64,000 nt of DNA from Neostethus bicornis (taxonomy: Eukaryota; Chordata; Actinopteri; Atheriniformes; Phallostethidae). A program made the translations under genes and the position numbers. The notes below the pieces were generated by a model. That model was given only the letters and a program-made list of their open reading frames with translations. It had not been told where the DNA came from and made no database searches. Shown here piece by piece: positions 23,669 through 36,800 of the stretch (the stretch's first letter is position 1; each line of letters opens with the position of its first letter). The stretch spans positions 124,001 to 188,000 of the forward strand of contig CACRXE010000010.1 in assembly GCA_902685375.1 (NCBI GenBank), given 5' to 3'.

Positions 23669-23879
23669 GACGCATGCCTTTGACGCATTGCCTTTCAAAG
23701 GTAGAGACTGGTTCCCTTACGGACAGTTGTTGCCTCAGTAATGGCGATGGTGGATCTTTACAGGTGTGTGAAAGTGCTAAAGGTAAATGTTTTGTTCAGT
23801 GGAATAATGTGAATGAGGAATTTTCAATGTAAATATGTATATTTTTGAAGAATAAAGTTTGTTTTTAAAAAAAATCTGT

Positions 23880-24409
23880 TGTCCGGCTTCTGCAACATTT
23901 GTTTTTCATTTAACCTGATTTTAAGGACTGCAATCCTTTATATTTATTGGCTTTTTACACTAGTTTTTTTTAACCCGTTTTAATGTGCTGTTTTGTGAAA
24001 TTTTTTTACTTGTATTACTGTTTTTTGTTTTAGAAATTATTTTACAAATGGATTGATTTGAATGATTTTACAGAACGGTTACATTTGATCAGGTAAAAAT
24101 GTGTGTTTGAAAGTTTTTTGATTCGTGCCAATAAATATTTGAAAAAAAAAAATTCTGTTCTTATCAGTTAAATATCTAATACGTCCGCTAACCGTATATC
24201 ATATATTAAGTTGATTTTTGGAACAAGGAGATGGAACGGGGACTTGCTCCGTCCACTCCATGCACCGACCTGGTATTGCAGTACCTCCAGGAATGATGCA
24301 CCCCCCTAAACTGTTAAACATAAACTCAACTGATAACAATTAATTACGTAAGGATCCGTTATTTGTGGTTATCTTAAAGTTCTTTTTGAGCTAAAAATGC
24401 TTTAAGTTC
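23880..24409. other. No recognisable feature
   Basis: AT-rich sequence between the L1 remnant and a hAT element. No coding or repeat structure could be supported. Confidence 0.5.
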
Positions 24410-24417
24410 TTCTAGTT

Positions 24418-24879
24418 CAGGCATGGGCAAACTACGGCCAGCGGGCCACATGTGGCCCATTAAATGTTTTAATCCGGCCCAAAAAAATACATAAACCATG
24501 TTAATGTTTTATTTCTTCTGCAATTCTGATGTTTCCTCACTAGGTGGCCCACTCTAGATTTATTGGCTTTGTTGCAAAAACAACAACACTGCTCCATTAA
24601 AATTTGTGTTTCGGTGATGCCCACGTTGTCAAAATCAATTGTCAAGAGATTTCAAACCTACATTTTAAACCTAGTGCACTAGATGCACGTCGTTTTAAGC
24701 GCTAGATGCTTGATTTTAACGTTAGCACCCTAAGTTACGTGCGTTTAGCGGCCCCAATGGCTTCCCATATCTAGCCGCTTCTTTACCAAAGCATGTCATC
24801 CCTCTGCTCCTGTTCCGGTCTCTTGGTCAAATGTTAGAATCAAATGTGGCCCGTGAACCAAAAAGTTTGCTCACCTGTG
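24418..24879 (+). mobile_element. Non-autonomous hAT element with 8-bp duplication
   Basis: Ends caggcatgggcaaac and gtttgctcacctgtg are inverted and flanked by TTCTAGTT (24410-24417 and 24880-24887). It has 'cggcc' and 'tggccc' blocks related to copies at 3370 and 10034 but no transposase frame. Confidence 0.85.
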
Positions 24880-24899
24880 TTCTAGTTTGATTGATTTCA

Positions 24900-25600
24900 T
24901 TGAACCAATTCACCATTAACATAACCTTTCAATGTTTTGTGTATTATGGATCCCCAATAGTGCAGTCTAGCTGACTATTCTTCCTGGGGTCCTAAAACTA
25001 ATCAAATTTAAAATACAGAATTACTTACGAACAGTAAGACAAAAATTGACATTACCACAAATTACAACACATGTCTGAACATAGTAATATCAATACATTT
25101 TATTTATGAGGCGCCTTTCCTGACTCTGAAGGTTTCCTTACAACATAAAAAGAGTTAAAAACAATATTAAATACATACAACTTCAAACAATAGATTAGAT
25201 AAGATTTTTTATTGATCCCCGTAAGGGGGCGGGGTTCAGGAACAAAAGCAATACATTAATCAATATAAAATACATAAAAACACAACAGTCACGTTAAAAA
25301 TAGGCCAGTCATCCTCTCAAAACCGGTCACAAAAAAAAAAAAACTTAATCCAGTCGTAAGAGCATCTATTCATATATATGGGTTCAATTCAAGAAACACT
25401 TTACCCTCCAACAAGCTAGCAGGTTTCTTCCTATCTCCTCTAACCCATTCTTCTTATCGTCAGTGTCAGATGGTGCATTTAAAACTTGGCAAAACAAGGG
25501 TTTGAAGTTTTTCTCTCAACTTTACTCAGGCGATGCCTTCTATACATTTAGTCATTTAGTAGATAATTACAACATATCTGTTTCACACATGTTTAGCTAT
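24900..25600. repeat. Mixed dispersed-repeat fragments
   Basis: Includes a block starting 'ggatccccaatagtgcag', a block 'cattttatttatgaggcgcc' and, at about 25195-25225, a LINE-tail-like 'attgatccccgtaaggggg'. No gene seen. Confidence 0.4.
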
Positions 25601-25619
25601 TTAAAAAGGGTTAGGGTTA

Positions 25620-25860
25620 GGCCCCGTCCTGGACATCTCCGGGCTGAGGAGCCCCCCCGTGTTTCCATCAGGATGAAGAACATCTACTCATCCCCATCCT
25701 GGACATCTCCGGGCTGAGGAGTCCCCCCCCGTGTTTCTATCAGGATGAAGAACATCTACTCATCCCCGTACTGGACGGGGATAAGTACATCCCCGTCCTG
25801 GACATCTCCGGGCTGAGGAGTCCCCCGTGTTTCCATCAGGATGAAGAACATCTATTGACT
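25620..25860 (+). repeat. ~68-bp minisatellite array, copy 1
   Basis: Three to four units built on 'ggacatctccgggctgag', 'cccccgtgtttcca' and 'tcaggatgaagaacatcta'. The same array and the same right flank ('ttgacttctttagatattt') recur at 56520-57005. Confidence 0.8.
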
Positions 25861-26037
25861 TCTTTAGATATTTAGCTGTAGAGTAGAATAAACTAATATT
25901 TAAACAGTAATCTTAGACACATTGGATACTCGTCCCGGGGGAGGGAGCTCTCTTTCGTGTGGATCCCCATGAGGTTTCTTATTTTTTCCCCACTGATGGT
26001 TTTTTTCTGAGTTTTTCCTCACCGTGAAGGAGAGTCT
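25861..26037 (+). repeat. Dispersed repeat following the 68-bp array
   Basis: Contains 'gtcccgggggaggga', 'gaggtttcttattttttccc' and 'gagtttttcctcaccgtgaa', also found at 57006-57340 and 35601-35805. Confidence 0.6.
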
Positions 26038-26180
26038 ATTTCCTGGTTACCACGGTGAGGGTAGGAACGTAGATCCTGGTTACCATGGTGAGGGTAGGAA
26101 CGTAGATCCTGGTTACCACGTTGAGGGTACGAACGTAGATCCTGGTTACCACGGTGTGGGTAGGAATGTACTGTAGATCG
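26038..26180 (-). repeat. 33-bp Rex3-derived minisatellite, locus A
   Basis: Four to five copies of 'ggttaccacggtgagggt' plus 'aggaacgtagatcct'. The reverse complement corresponds to the Rex3 codons IYVPTLT followed by a slipped YGHQ. A Rex3 fragment follows at 26393. Confidence 0.85.
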
Positions 26181-26392
26181 ACTGGGAATCATGACAAAAC
26201 CATGTGCTCTTTTTGCTATTCTTCGCCAGAACTATGCAGTAGCTCACTCACTTTGAATAAATATTCTGTCCTTTGTCTATTTTGCCTTTTATGTTTTGTT
26301 TGTGCATAGTTGTCATGTCCTTTTTTTCTTCCTGTGCCTGTACTGTTGCATACTGCAACTATCCCATTGTGGGACAAATAAAGTTTTTTTTT

Positions 26393-26670
26393 TAAATCAA
26401 GAGCTTTGCTTTTCTGCTCAGCTCTCTCTTTACCACGACGGACCGATGCAGCGTCCTAGTTATTGCTGATGCTGCACCGATCCGCCTGTCGATCTCCCGC
26501 TCCATCCTTCCCCCACTCGTGAACAAGACCCCGATATACTTAAACTCCTCCACTTGGGGCATGACCCTGTCCCTGACCCGCAGGGGGCATTCCACCCTTT
26601 TCCGGGCGAGGACTATGGTCTCGGATATGGAGGCGCTAATTCCCATCCCGGCCGCTTCACACTCAGCAAA
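26393..26670 (-). mobile_element. Rex3 fragment
   Basis: Minus-strand frame of 84 codons reads MGISASISETIVLARKRVE through GGRMEREIDRRIGAASAITRT to RELSRKAKLLI, the segment after the catalytic box. Confidence 0.75.
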
Positions 26671-27300
26671 AAATTCTTTTTTATAAAGAAAAAAAAAAAA
26701 AACAACAAAAAAAACCCCACATTTTTAATCAAAACCTTTTTATTTTTTAAAAATTTAAAACAGTAAATAAAAAAAAAAAAAATGTATTATGTATTTTTTA
26801 AATATTTGTGATTTTTTTTTTGCGTATTTTGTTTGTTTTTCTAAATATTTTTATTTACTTTATTTTTAAAAAACGTTATGCAATTTCTTGCGTTTTTTTT
26901 TTTTTTTCCAATTTTCCATAATTTTTAAAAAGTTTTGTAAAACTTTGCTAAAACTGGCAAAATATTGCAAAAAAATGCAAAATTATGTAGAAAATTTGTA
27001 TGTTTTTTTTCAGTTTTCAGCAAATTTTCACTATTTTTTGTACTTTTTTTTCTTACAAAAAATTTACAAAAAAAGCAAACTTAAAAAAAAAAAAAAAAAA
27101 AACACATTTTGAATCCAAACCGTTTTATTACTTCATTTTATGAAAAATAAAAACTTTTTTTTTTGTTGCCACAGTGACAAAATTAAATAATTATCACAAA
27201 AAAAGAGCAAATTTTCACAAAAAAAAAAAAAAAAAAAAAATCTAAAAAACAACCCCAACAAAAATCGTAAAAAATAATCGCAAAATTGCCACCGCCATGA
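26671..27300. other. Low-complexity A/T intergenic stretch
   Basis: Mostly homopolymer A and T runs. No gene or terminal repeats seen. Confidence 0.6.
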
Positions 27301-27450
27301 TGGAGGCATTGAGTCAGCGGTAAGGAGACTGTTCTGGAGGTCTTGGAGATCCAGGAGGTCCTGGGTGTGTGAGGCGTCCAGCTCACACGGGATGATCCTG
27401 AGTTGTTCCCTGTCCAGCAGTGAGACAAAGCTGGACAGGGAACAGCTATC
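27300..27450 (-). mobile_element. Rex3 3' tail fragment
   Basis: The 'cctgagttgttccctgtcc' block matches the Rex3 3' region (compare 39060-39105). A following inverted echo 'ctggacagggaacag' makes a short hairpin. Confidence 0.45.
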
Positions 27451-27845
27451 ATCTCACTAGCAGCGAGGAGATGCGCGTGAGATATTGCTCAGAAGTGGTA
27501 CCAGCACTCACAGATAACGTCTTTTAGGATTTTTAGGACAAACTCATAAAATAAAAAAAAATTAAAGAAAAAAAAATGCAAGAGCAAAAAATTAAATAAG
27601 CAAAAAATGTTAACAAAATTGGTGAAATTAAAAAAAAAAACTTAAAACAAAAAAAAAGTTTTGAAAAATTCTCAAAATCTAAAAAAAAATTAAACAAAAA
27701 AAAAATTACAAAGAAATAATAGAAAGAAAAAAAAGTTGGCGAAAATTTGAAAAACTTCTCAAAAATCTAAGAAAAAAAACAAAAAAAATTTACAAAAGAA
27801 AAAAAAAAAAAAAACAAATTCTAAATCTCGTTTCCGCGGCGCCAG

Positions 27846-30800
27846 TCAGACCTCTAAGCCCCGCCTCAATAAAAAGTCCTCCAACTCGCTGAGTCGCTCC
27901 ACGAGCATCACATCCAGATCTTCATCGTCGTTACCGTGGAGACGCCGACGACCGGACGGACGCTTTCTGCTGGTCGCCGCGGCAACAGAGAAACCTTGAA
28001 AAATGAAAGCATGTTTATTTTTATTATCTCTAAGTTTTAAATTTGTTGTTAATAAAGTTTAAAAATTTTTCTAAACTTTTTTTTTTGCAAAATTTTCTCA
28101 AATTTTTTTTCCCTTCAAATTTAGTCAATTCTTTTTAAAAAAATTCTATTTTAATTTATTTTATTTATTTTCTATTTTAATCAATAATTTTAAAAAAAGT
28201 TTAATAGTTAAAAAATGATCAAAAACTCACAAAAAAATGTAGAAAACTGTCAATTTTCTTGTTTTTGAATTGTGAATAAAAACAATACTAAAAAATGACG
28301 TCAAACCATTCAAATTTTTTGTAAACTAACTAGGGCTGAAACAGTTAATCGATTTAATAGATTGTAATAGATTGTCAAAATAGTTGTCAACTAATTTGGT
28401 CATCGATTAATCGTCTAAAAAGTTTTTGCCGTCAACTGCACTTAAATTGGTCTCGTAGAGAGCAAATTAACGATGCGAGCAACCAGAATAGGAGGAGAAG
28501 AAGATAGCAGCCAATCATTGGCCTTTATTTCACCCCGCCTCACGTGATCAGGCAGATTCAACAAGATGGCGGACAGAAAAACACATACATAATCATTAAA
28601 AGTTTGGATCATTTTCCACTAAATTTGAAAAAGACTCGCGTTAATATGCAAAGTTTGCAAAACGGACACGTTTTGGCACGGAAGCAAAACGACGCTGCAT
28701 GAACATCTGAAAAAAAAAACATGTCGGACTCGGAGCGGGAGACGGCAAACCGGAGCGATACACGATGTTATTTCTAATAAAAACAATTTTACAGGTCGTT
28801 AAATATACTTTTTATTAGCTGCAAAAAAACAAAAACAACCCAACATGGACTATTTTCTGTGGAAAATGGTTGCACTCCACAGCAGAGCGCTTCTGTCAGG
28901 GACTCTTATTTTGGAAATGATCGTGTCCGATATGAGGCCGCTGTCAGTAGGAAGATGAGGGGTTTAAAAAAAAAAAAAAAGATCGCTAAATTCAATCCAG
29001 GATACAAGACCCCCTCCTCTACACCGCAAAGCACATTTTTACCCACAAAAAATGAGTGCTGTTAGTTGGGCACCCCTTTACCGATTAGTAGATCTGTGTT
29101 TGTAATTTTATAGGTGGTAAAAATGGACCCAGGTCATTTTATTTATTAAAGTTACTATTTTTACTATTTTAGAGATGGTGTTTTTTTTTTTTTTGCACTA
29201 ATATTTCACAACTTGAATGTTTTTGTATATTTTTTTCTCATGTTAATCTGGGGCCTTTTTTTGTACGATACTTCTGAACAAGGTTAAATTTGCGAATCCA
29301 GAAGTGTTAAAGGTTTCTTGTTTTCAAATGTGATCCAACAGTTTACATTTGATGTTTTATTAGCCAGAACTACTAAAGCACATTTTATGGCCGCCTATTA
29401 TTTACTTTTACTGTACACAGTAAGTAGATTTATTATTTTCTAGAAATGATAATATTCTACCTCTTTATTTGACAGAAAGATTAACATTATTAAACCCAAC
29501 GTGTTGTTTATGTGGTTATGAGTTGTGTTTTACACAATTACATTCTATTATATGCCGGAAAAGTAATATTTATTAAATTGTCATTTTTATCTGATTAATC
29601 GAGTAATCGACCCAATAATCGCGGAGACGGTGGCCGCGTGGTTAGAGCGTTCGCCCGCGGACCGGAAGGTCGCGGGTTCGCGTCCCACGGAGAGCACGTC
29701 TAGGGTCCTTGGAGAAGACACCTAACCCCCGCTTCTCCCACCATTGGCGCCGTTGAAGGGCAGCCTGCTGCGGTGTAAGGAGTGCAGCAAACAAATTTCC
29801 CCGGTGAGGGATAAATAGAGTAATTCATTTATTTTATTTATTTATAATCGATTAATCACAAACAGATCAATCGATTACCAAAATAATCGTTAGTTGCAGC
29901 CCTAAAACTAACCTAAAAACCACAAAACTTGTGTAAAATTGTCTTAAAAGGTAATACATTTTTTGAAACTTGCGTAAAAATTAGTTTCGTTCCGTTCCGT
30001 TAACACCATGCTAGCACCATGCTAACACGATGACATCTCACTTTCTGGTTAGCATTAATATGTTAGCATAATGCTAACACCTTCTGACCTCACTTCCTGG
30101 TTACCATGGCAACCCTCATCTTACCCTGAAGTCGTCGTTTTTTTCTGGGTTGCGTGAAATCCTGAAAGAGGAGGAGCCTTCGTCTCTTCTGGTGACCAAT
30201 CAGAAGTTCTCGAGGTTCTTCAAAGATGGTTTCCAGAGTTCTGAAAAAAAAAAAAACCCAATGAACGATATTATTTACTATGATTGTTTTTATAAAAATT
30301 TTGTCAATTTCTTTTTATAAGCAAAACTAAAAAATTTAGATTTTTACAATTTTGTTTATCAAATTTTCCCCAAAAAAATCTTAATTTGCAAAAATAAGAA
30401 GTGATTTTTATTTAAAAAATTGTAGCTTCTTATGCATTTGTTGGATTTTTGTAGTTTTTATTTTATTAAAAAAAAAAAAAAAAAAAAAAAAAGGAAGTAA
30501 TTTTTGTAGTTTTTATTTCAGTAAAAACACAAAGTGATTTTTGTAGTGTTTTACCCGCTGTTTGTTGGATTTTTGCAATTTTTATTTTAACAAAAACAGG
30601 AAGTGAGATTTGCAGTTTTTTATACCTGCTGTTTGTTGGATTTTTGTAGTTTTTATTGTAATTGAAGAAGGAAGTGATTTTTGTAGTTTTTATAGAAACA
30701 GAGTGACTTTTGTAGTTTTTTACCTGCTGTTTGTTGGATTTTTGTAGTTTTTATTTGTATAAATTTCCTCCAAACTGAATTCTTTCTTTTTCAACCTGAA

Positions 30801-33800
30801 AAAAACCCACATCATGTTAGCTTAAAAAAAACATATTTAAAATATTTTTTTAAAAAATTTGAAAATTTTTACATAATTTTTAGTATTTTTAAAATAAAAA
30901 CAAATTGTAAAAATGAAATATAAGAAAAAGCTAAATTTTACAATTTTAAAAGTTTTTAAAAATTTAACAAAATTTCGATTTACTGTAATTTCACGACCAT
31001 AAGGCGCATCTAAAAGTTGATTTTCTTCAAAATGAGCGACGCGTTCTATTGTGCAGTGCGCCCTATGTGTGTTGTGAAAAAACAAGTGAAGCAGATGAAC
31101 ACTACGCTTGCTGTGATTCCAAGAGGTCTGACCAAGGAATTCCAATCGCTGGACATCGGCGTGGACCGGCCGTTCAAAGTAAGGCTGCAAGCGGTGTGGG
31201 AGCGATGGATGATCGAAGCAGACCAAAGCTTCATGAAGGGTTGAAGGCAGCGCCGTGCGAGTTACGCCACAGTTTACCAGTGGATTGTACATGATTGGGC
31301 TAATGTGCCTGCTGGCACTGTTGTCGGAGCTTTTGCAAAAGCGGGCATCATTTCCAAAGAGCCGCCGCACGGTACAGAAAGTGACTCTGACAGCAAGGAA
31401 AGTGAACCTGCTATGTTGGATTTAGAGCAGCTGTTAGATTCTGAAACAGAGGATGAGGACTTGGATGGATTTAATAAACGACTTTATGACGACTGTAATT
31501 AACATTGAAAGAAAGACAACCAAAGTCAGTTTTGATCTATTTTTAAATACGTGCACTTGTCTGCTTTTGTGTGTGTCGTTGTAAGGCGGACGTACGTAGT
31601 AGAGGATACGTATATAAAACCCGAGTCCATTCATCAGGTACGCCTGAAGTGTGTGTTAAATACAGTGCACATAAAACTGGGACTGCGCCTTTTAATACGG
31701 TGCACCTTTTGGTCGTGAAAATACGGTAAAAAAAAGAAAAAAAAAAAAAGATCACAAATTATTGTTTTTGCAAAAATTATTGCAAAATTTTACAATTTTT
31801 TTTGCTATTTTTTTCCAAAAAATAATTTGTAAAGAAATTTGAAATGAAATAAAAACTTTTAAAATTATGCAAAAAAATCTTAAAAATCTCCCCCACAGAT
31901 TAAAATTTGCTAATTGGTCTCAATAGCGTCGTTAGCATTATTAGCATCCTCACCGTTTGACTCGAGGCAACCCCAGAGGCGTGAGCTCAGTTTCTCGCGG
32001 CGACGATTTTCTGATTTTAATTTGAGAAACTTTTTTTTTCTGAAAATAAAATAAATTTATTACATTTTTTTTTTTTTTTTTAAAACGACAACAAAAAAAA
32101 GAAGAAATAATTACCTCGTTTTTTGAGGACACCTTGCTTGAGGTGACGGTTAGAGCTCGAGGATGAGTGGAGAAGTAACTAAAAAAAAAATTATGATGAA
32201 AAATGCATGAAGAACACAATTTAATATACGATAAAAAAAAAAAGACAAATACACAAAAAACACCTAAAAAAATACCACAATAAAATCACAAATAAAAAAA
32301 CCCAATAACAAACAAAAAAAACCCATAAAAAACACAATACAAAATATGATAAAAAATGATAAAAAACATTAGAACACAATTTAAAACACAAAAAAATAAT
32401 AAAACCACAATAAAAAACATAATAAAAAACACAAAAAAAAAAACAAAAAACACATGAAAACACTATTAAAACACAAAAACACAATAAAAGACATACAAAA
32501 AACACAAAAGAAACCAAACAAAAAAAAACCCACAATAAAGAACACGATGAAAAACTATTTTTAAAACAAAACATATAAAAACCCCACAAATTAAAAAAAA
32601 AAAAAACAAAAAAAAAAACGAAAGAAACATGAAAAAACACAAACGTACCAGTGATCGTTAGCGACGCTGGGCGGTGCCGTTCCGTCTCTTAGTGACGTCA
32701 TCGGCCGCCAAAACGCTCCTCGTTGAATCCATTCCAGAAGCGTCGTCATGGTAACGGCAGAGAGTCTAACCAGAGGGGCGGGGTTTAAAGATGGCGTAGG
32801 GGAAGAGCTAAGCCAGACTTTAAATCCGGAAATGGAGGCTGAAGGGGGGGTGGCTATGGTTGAAAAAAACCACTGGTTTGAAAAAAATAAAGAATTTTGG
32901 GGAAAAAACCTGAAAAAAAAAAAAAGAATTGTCCAAAATAATTCAACAAAAAATAATTTTATGTAAAAAATAAATAAATAAATAAAAAATTTACAAAAAG
33001 ATTTCACAATTTTTTGTAATTTTTTTGGTAAAATGTGAAAATTTGCAAGAGATTTTCAAAATTTTTTTTATTTACAAAATTTTCTAATTTTTAAACATTT
33101 TTTAAGCAAATTTAAAACAAAACAAAAAGACCCCATATTATTCAAAATTCTATTTAATGGTTTTAAAAATTAACACAATTGCTAAATTTTTTATAAAATT
33201 CCGAACTTTGCGAAAAAAAATTAAAAAATAAAATCCATAAGAACGAGTTTAAAAATAAAATTCTCACCGGAAACCATTTGTTTTAATGATGGCAGTTTGT
33301 TCAGGTTTCCTTTCAATTTTAATGGGACGATTTGTCCTGGAAACACGGTGTCGCTTCCTGTTCGAAGCTGAAGGGGCAGGGCTTAAACCTAAACAGAGAG
33401 ACAGAGAGAAACGCTAACACGATGATAACTTGAAGCTAACTTTATACTAAATTGATGCTAACTTTATAATAACCAGGAGCTACATTATGCTAACATGACG
33501 CTAATATGACGCTGACATAACGTTAACATGAAGCTAACAGGGCACTAAGATTATGCTAACATGATGCTAACTCAATGCTAGGATGAAGCCAACACGCTGC
33601 TAGTTTATATGCTAGTCTACATTGTACTCCCTAAGCTAATCTCTATCTGTACACCGTTAGCTAGCTTACACCTGTAGTCCCTTAGCTAGCTTACATCTGT
33701 AGTCCCTAAGTTAGTCTACATCTTTAGATGTATTCTCCAAGGACACCTAGACATGAGTTCAGTGTAGGGCTGCAACTAACGATTATTTTGGTAATCGATT

Positions 33801-36800
33801 AATCTGTCGATTATTGGGTCGATTACTCGATTAATCGGATAACAATGACAATTTAATAAATGTGACTTTTTCGGCATATTATAGAATATAATTGTGTAAA
33901 ACACAACTCATAACCACATAAACAACACGTTGGGTTTATTCCAGTAAGAGCAAATGTTACTCTTTTTGTCAAATAAAGAGGTAGAATATTATCATTTCTA
34001 GAAAATAATAAATCTACTTACTGTATACAGTAAAAGTAAATCATAAGCGCCCATAAAATGTGCTTTAGTAGTACTGGCTAATAAAACATCAAATTTAAAC
34101 TGTTGGATCACATTTGAAAACAAGAAACCTTTAACACTTTTGGATTCGCAAATTTAACCTTGTTCAGAAGTATCGTACAAAAAAGGCCCCAGATTAACAT
34201 GAAAAAAATATACAAAAACATTCAAGTTGTGTAGTTTTAGTGCAAAAAACAAACAAACCATCATCTCTATTGTAAAAATAGTAACTTTATTAAATAAAAT
34301 GACCTGGGTACATCTTTACCATTATATTACAAACACAGATCTTTTTTTTTAAACCCCTCGTCTTCCTACGTCCCTGAGAGAAGCGCTCTGCTGCGGAGTG
34401 CAACCGTTTTCCACAGAAAATAGTAAATGTGGGTTGTTTTTGTTTTTTGCAGACAATAAAAAGTGTATTTTGCGACCTGTAAAATTGTTTTTATTAGAAA
34501 TAACATTGTGTATCGCTCCGGTTTGCCGTCTCCCGCTGCGAGTCCGACATGTTTTTTTTTCAGATGTTTGTGCAGCGTCGTCATGCTTCCGTGCCAAAAC
34601 GTGTCCGTTTCGCAAACTTTGCATATTAACGCGAATCTTTTTTTAAATTTAGCGGAAAATGATCCAAACTTCGGATTAATTTGTATGTGTTTTTCTTTCC
34701 GCCATCTTGTTAAATCTGCCTGATCACGTGAGGCGGGGTGAAATGAAGGCCAATGATTGGCTGCTATATTCTTCTCCTCCTATTTTGGTAGCTTGCATCG
34801 TCAATTTGCTCTCTACTGCCCCACATGGAGACCAACTTAAGTGCAGTTGACAGCAAAAAAAATAAATAAATAAAATAAAAAAATTTTTTTAGACGATTAA
34901 TCGATGACCAAATTAGTCGACAACTATTTTGATAATCGATTATAATCGATTAAATCGATTAACTGTTTCAGCCCTAGTTCAGTGGGATTTGAACCGGGTT
35001 CTCCCGGTCCAAGGGCGGACACTCTATCACTGAGCTATCCCTCCTCTCTTTTAACAGCAATCTTACTCCTTCAGGACACCAGCCCTCCAGGAATGGATCT
35101 TGACACCCCCGCCGTAGGGGTTCTGTGTCTTACTCAGAGACATGAACTAAGGGTGGGGAAGGAAGTGAAGGAGGAGATGGGTGGCAGCCAACGACTGTGA
35201 CCCTGTAGGTCAGACCCTCGGCTGTGTAAGCTGGTGAATTTGAGTTTGGTCTTAAATTTGAAGAGATTGGGGACAAGGGTTAGGGTATCTAGCCTAGGGT
35301 TAGCCGCCCTAAGAGCCTAACCCTAGCTAACCCTGTCCTTCAAGGGCAGCTGTGGCTACAACGGTAGCTAACCATTACCTGATATGGAGTGAATGAATGA
35401 TGCTGGCCTGGCCCACACGCAGCTCCCGAGCCACATGCTGCTCTTCAGGAGCTTTCACATGACACGCGTCAAATATGCTTGGGTGGCGTTGCCATTCATT
35501 CCTCCTACGGCTAGATGGCACACTGACCAGGTAAGCCTGGTAGAGTTGATATTTTTTGTTGAACGTAATGGACGCCGATCCGATCTGCGTTATATGTCAC
35601 GAATGTGGATCCTCATAAGGTTTCTTATTTTTCCCCACTGATGGGTTTTTTAAAGAGTTTTTCCTCACCGTGAAGGAGGGTCTAAGGGCAGGAATGTGCT
35701 AATATTGTTGAGCTAGTATTTGTTAGTTAGCTTTTTGCTGTGTATTGTGTTTATTATACATTTTTCTTTTTTCTTGTTTTTGTTCTTTTTACATTTTTAA
35801 TATGAAGCCCAATTTACGAAACACTCTGAGATCGTAAAACAGGAAACAGAGATGTTTGTAGCAGAGATGAAGATGCTGAGGATCTCTCTGGGAGTGACCA
35901 GGACGGACAGGATCAGAGGAACAACACATGTTAGAGGTTTTAAAGTCAGAGAGGCCAGACTGAGATGGTTTGGACATGTGCAGAGGAGAGAGAGAGAGTA
36001 CATCAGAAGAAGGATGCTGGATTTGAAACCACCAGGAAAGAGGCCTAGAGGAAGACCAAAGAGGAGGTTCATGGATACAGTGAAGGAAGACATGAAGCTA
36101 GTTGGTGTGACCAAAGAGGATGCAGCAGATAGGGTTAGATGGAAGAAACTGACTTGATGTGGTGACCCCTGAAGGGAGATGATGGAAGAAGAAGACTTTG
36201 TAGAGATTGTAACGCTTGGCTGGCTATTTGGCCACCTCTGGAATAATGAACGTGTGAAGAGTCTTTGAGCGTCCTGGAAAATCGCTGTATTATTGTGGAG
36301 CAGACTGACAGAAGAGAGGCGGCCATTTTTGTGCCATCAGGCCCTCTGACCATCACCAACCAATCACAGACACACTTCAGACTACATAACATGGTTGAAG
36401 TGTCTTGCCCAGGGACACAGCGACAATTTGATCTCAACGTCCATCCCACTGTAGTACCAGGGGTCCGACCGTCTCACTGTAGTACCAGGGATCACACCGT
36501 CCCACTGTGGTACCAGGAGTTCTAGAGGTCTCCCATTCAAGTACAACCCAGACCCAGCCTGCTTGCCTTCTGAGGTCTGATGAAATCAGGTATCGACAGG
36601 CTGGGATGGCCCCCGTCTGTCATGCTAGGAAGCTCTGATGCTAACAATGCTAACAATGCTAAACAAATAAATTGAAAAAAAAATTCCGAAAATTTTTAAA
36701 AATGGAAGAAAAAAATTATGAAAATTTAGCAAAAATTTGCAAAATAAATACATTTTTATTGCTTAATATATTGGTAACTTGGCCAACATGATGCTAAAAT

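Larger units (their letters stand above)
21655..23877 (+). pseudogene. Tx1/L1-clade LINE, ORF2 remnant
   Basis: Successive plus-strand frames give the L1-type reverse transcriptase: NKTPGADGLPQEFY, ITLLHKKRSKADIKNWRPL, the GVRQGCPLSPLLF block at about 22340-22375, and a C-terminal cysteine/histidine motif CPPCGNLETVRHPLWTCPFA (23410-23470) typical of the zinc-binding RVT tail. The YADD-type box is degraded. Several frameshifts and stops. It ends near an AATAAA and A tail at 23850-23875. Interrupted by an RTE tail at 22073-22169. Confidence 0.75.

Noticed and set aside
25620..25860. CRISPR-like direct repeats
   Set aside because: Units are contiguous with no unique spacers; this is a vertebrate minisatellite.
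29630..29705. Functional tRNA gene
   Set aside because: A and B boxes are present but followed by the shared SINE body also seen at 20628 and 49579; it is a SINE head.
32221..32640. 139-codon Phe/Cys-rich open frame as a membrane protein
   Set aside because: Pure product of A/C low-complexity sequence in an intron; no conserved motif.
31954..33007. PRR14-like exon 3 extended upstream to 32860
   Set aside because: The alternative acceptor near 32853 gives an immediate stop in the required phase; the acceptor at 32766 joins in frame.
36490..36620. Functional 5S rRNA gene
   Set aside because: Too diverged, lacks the 5' part in recognisable form and is single and isolated.
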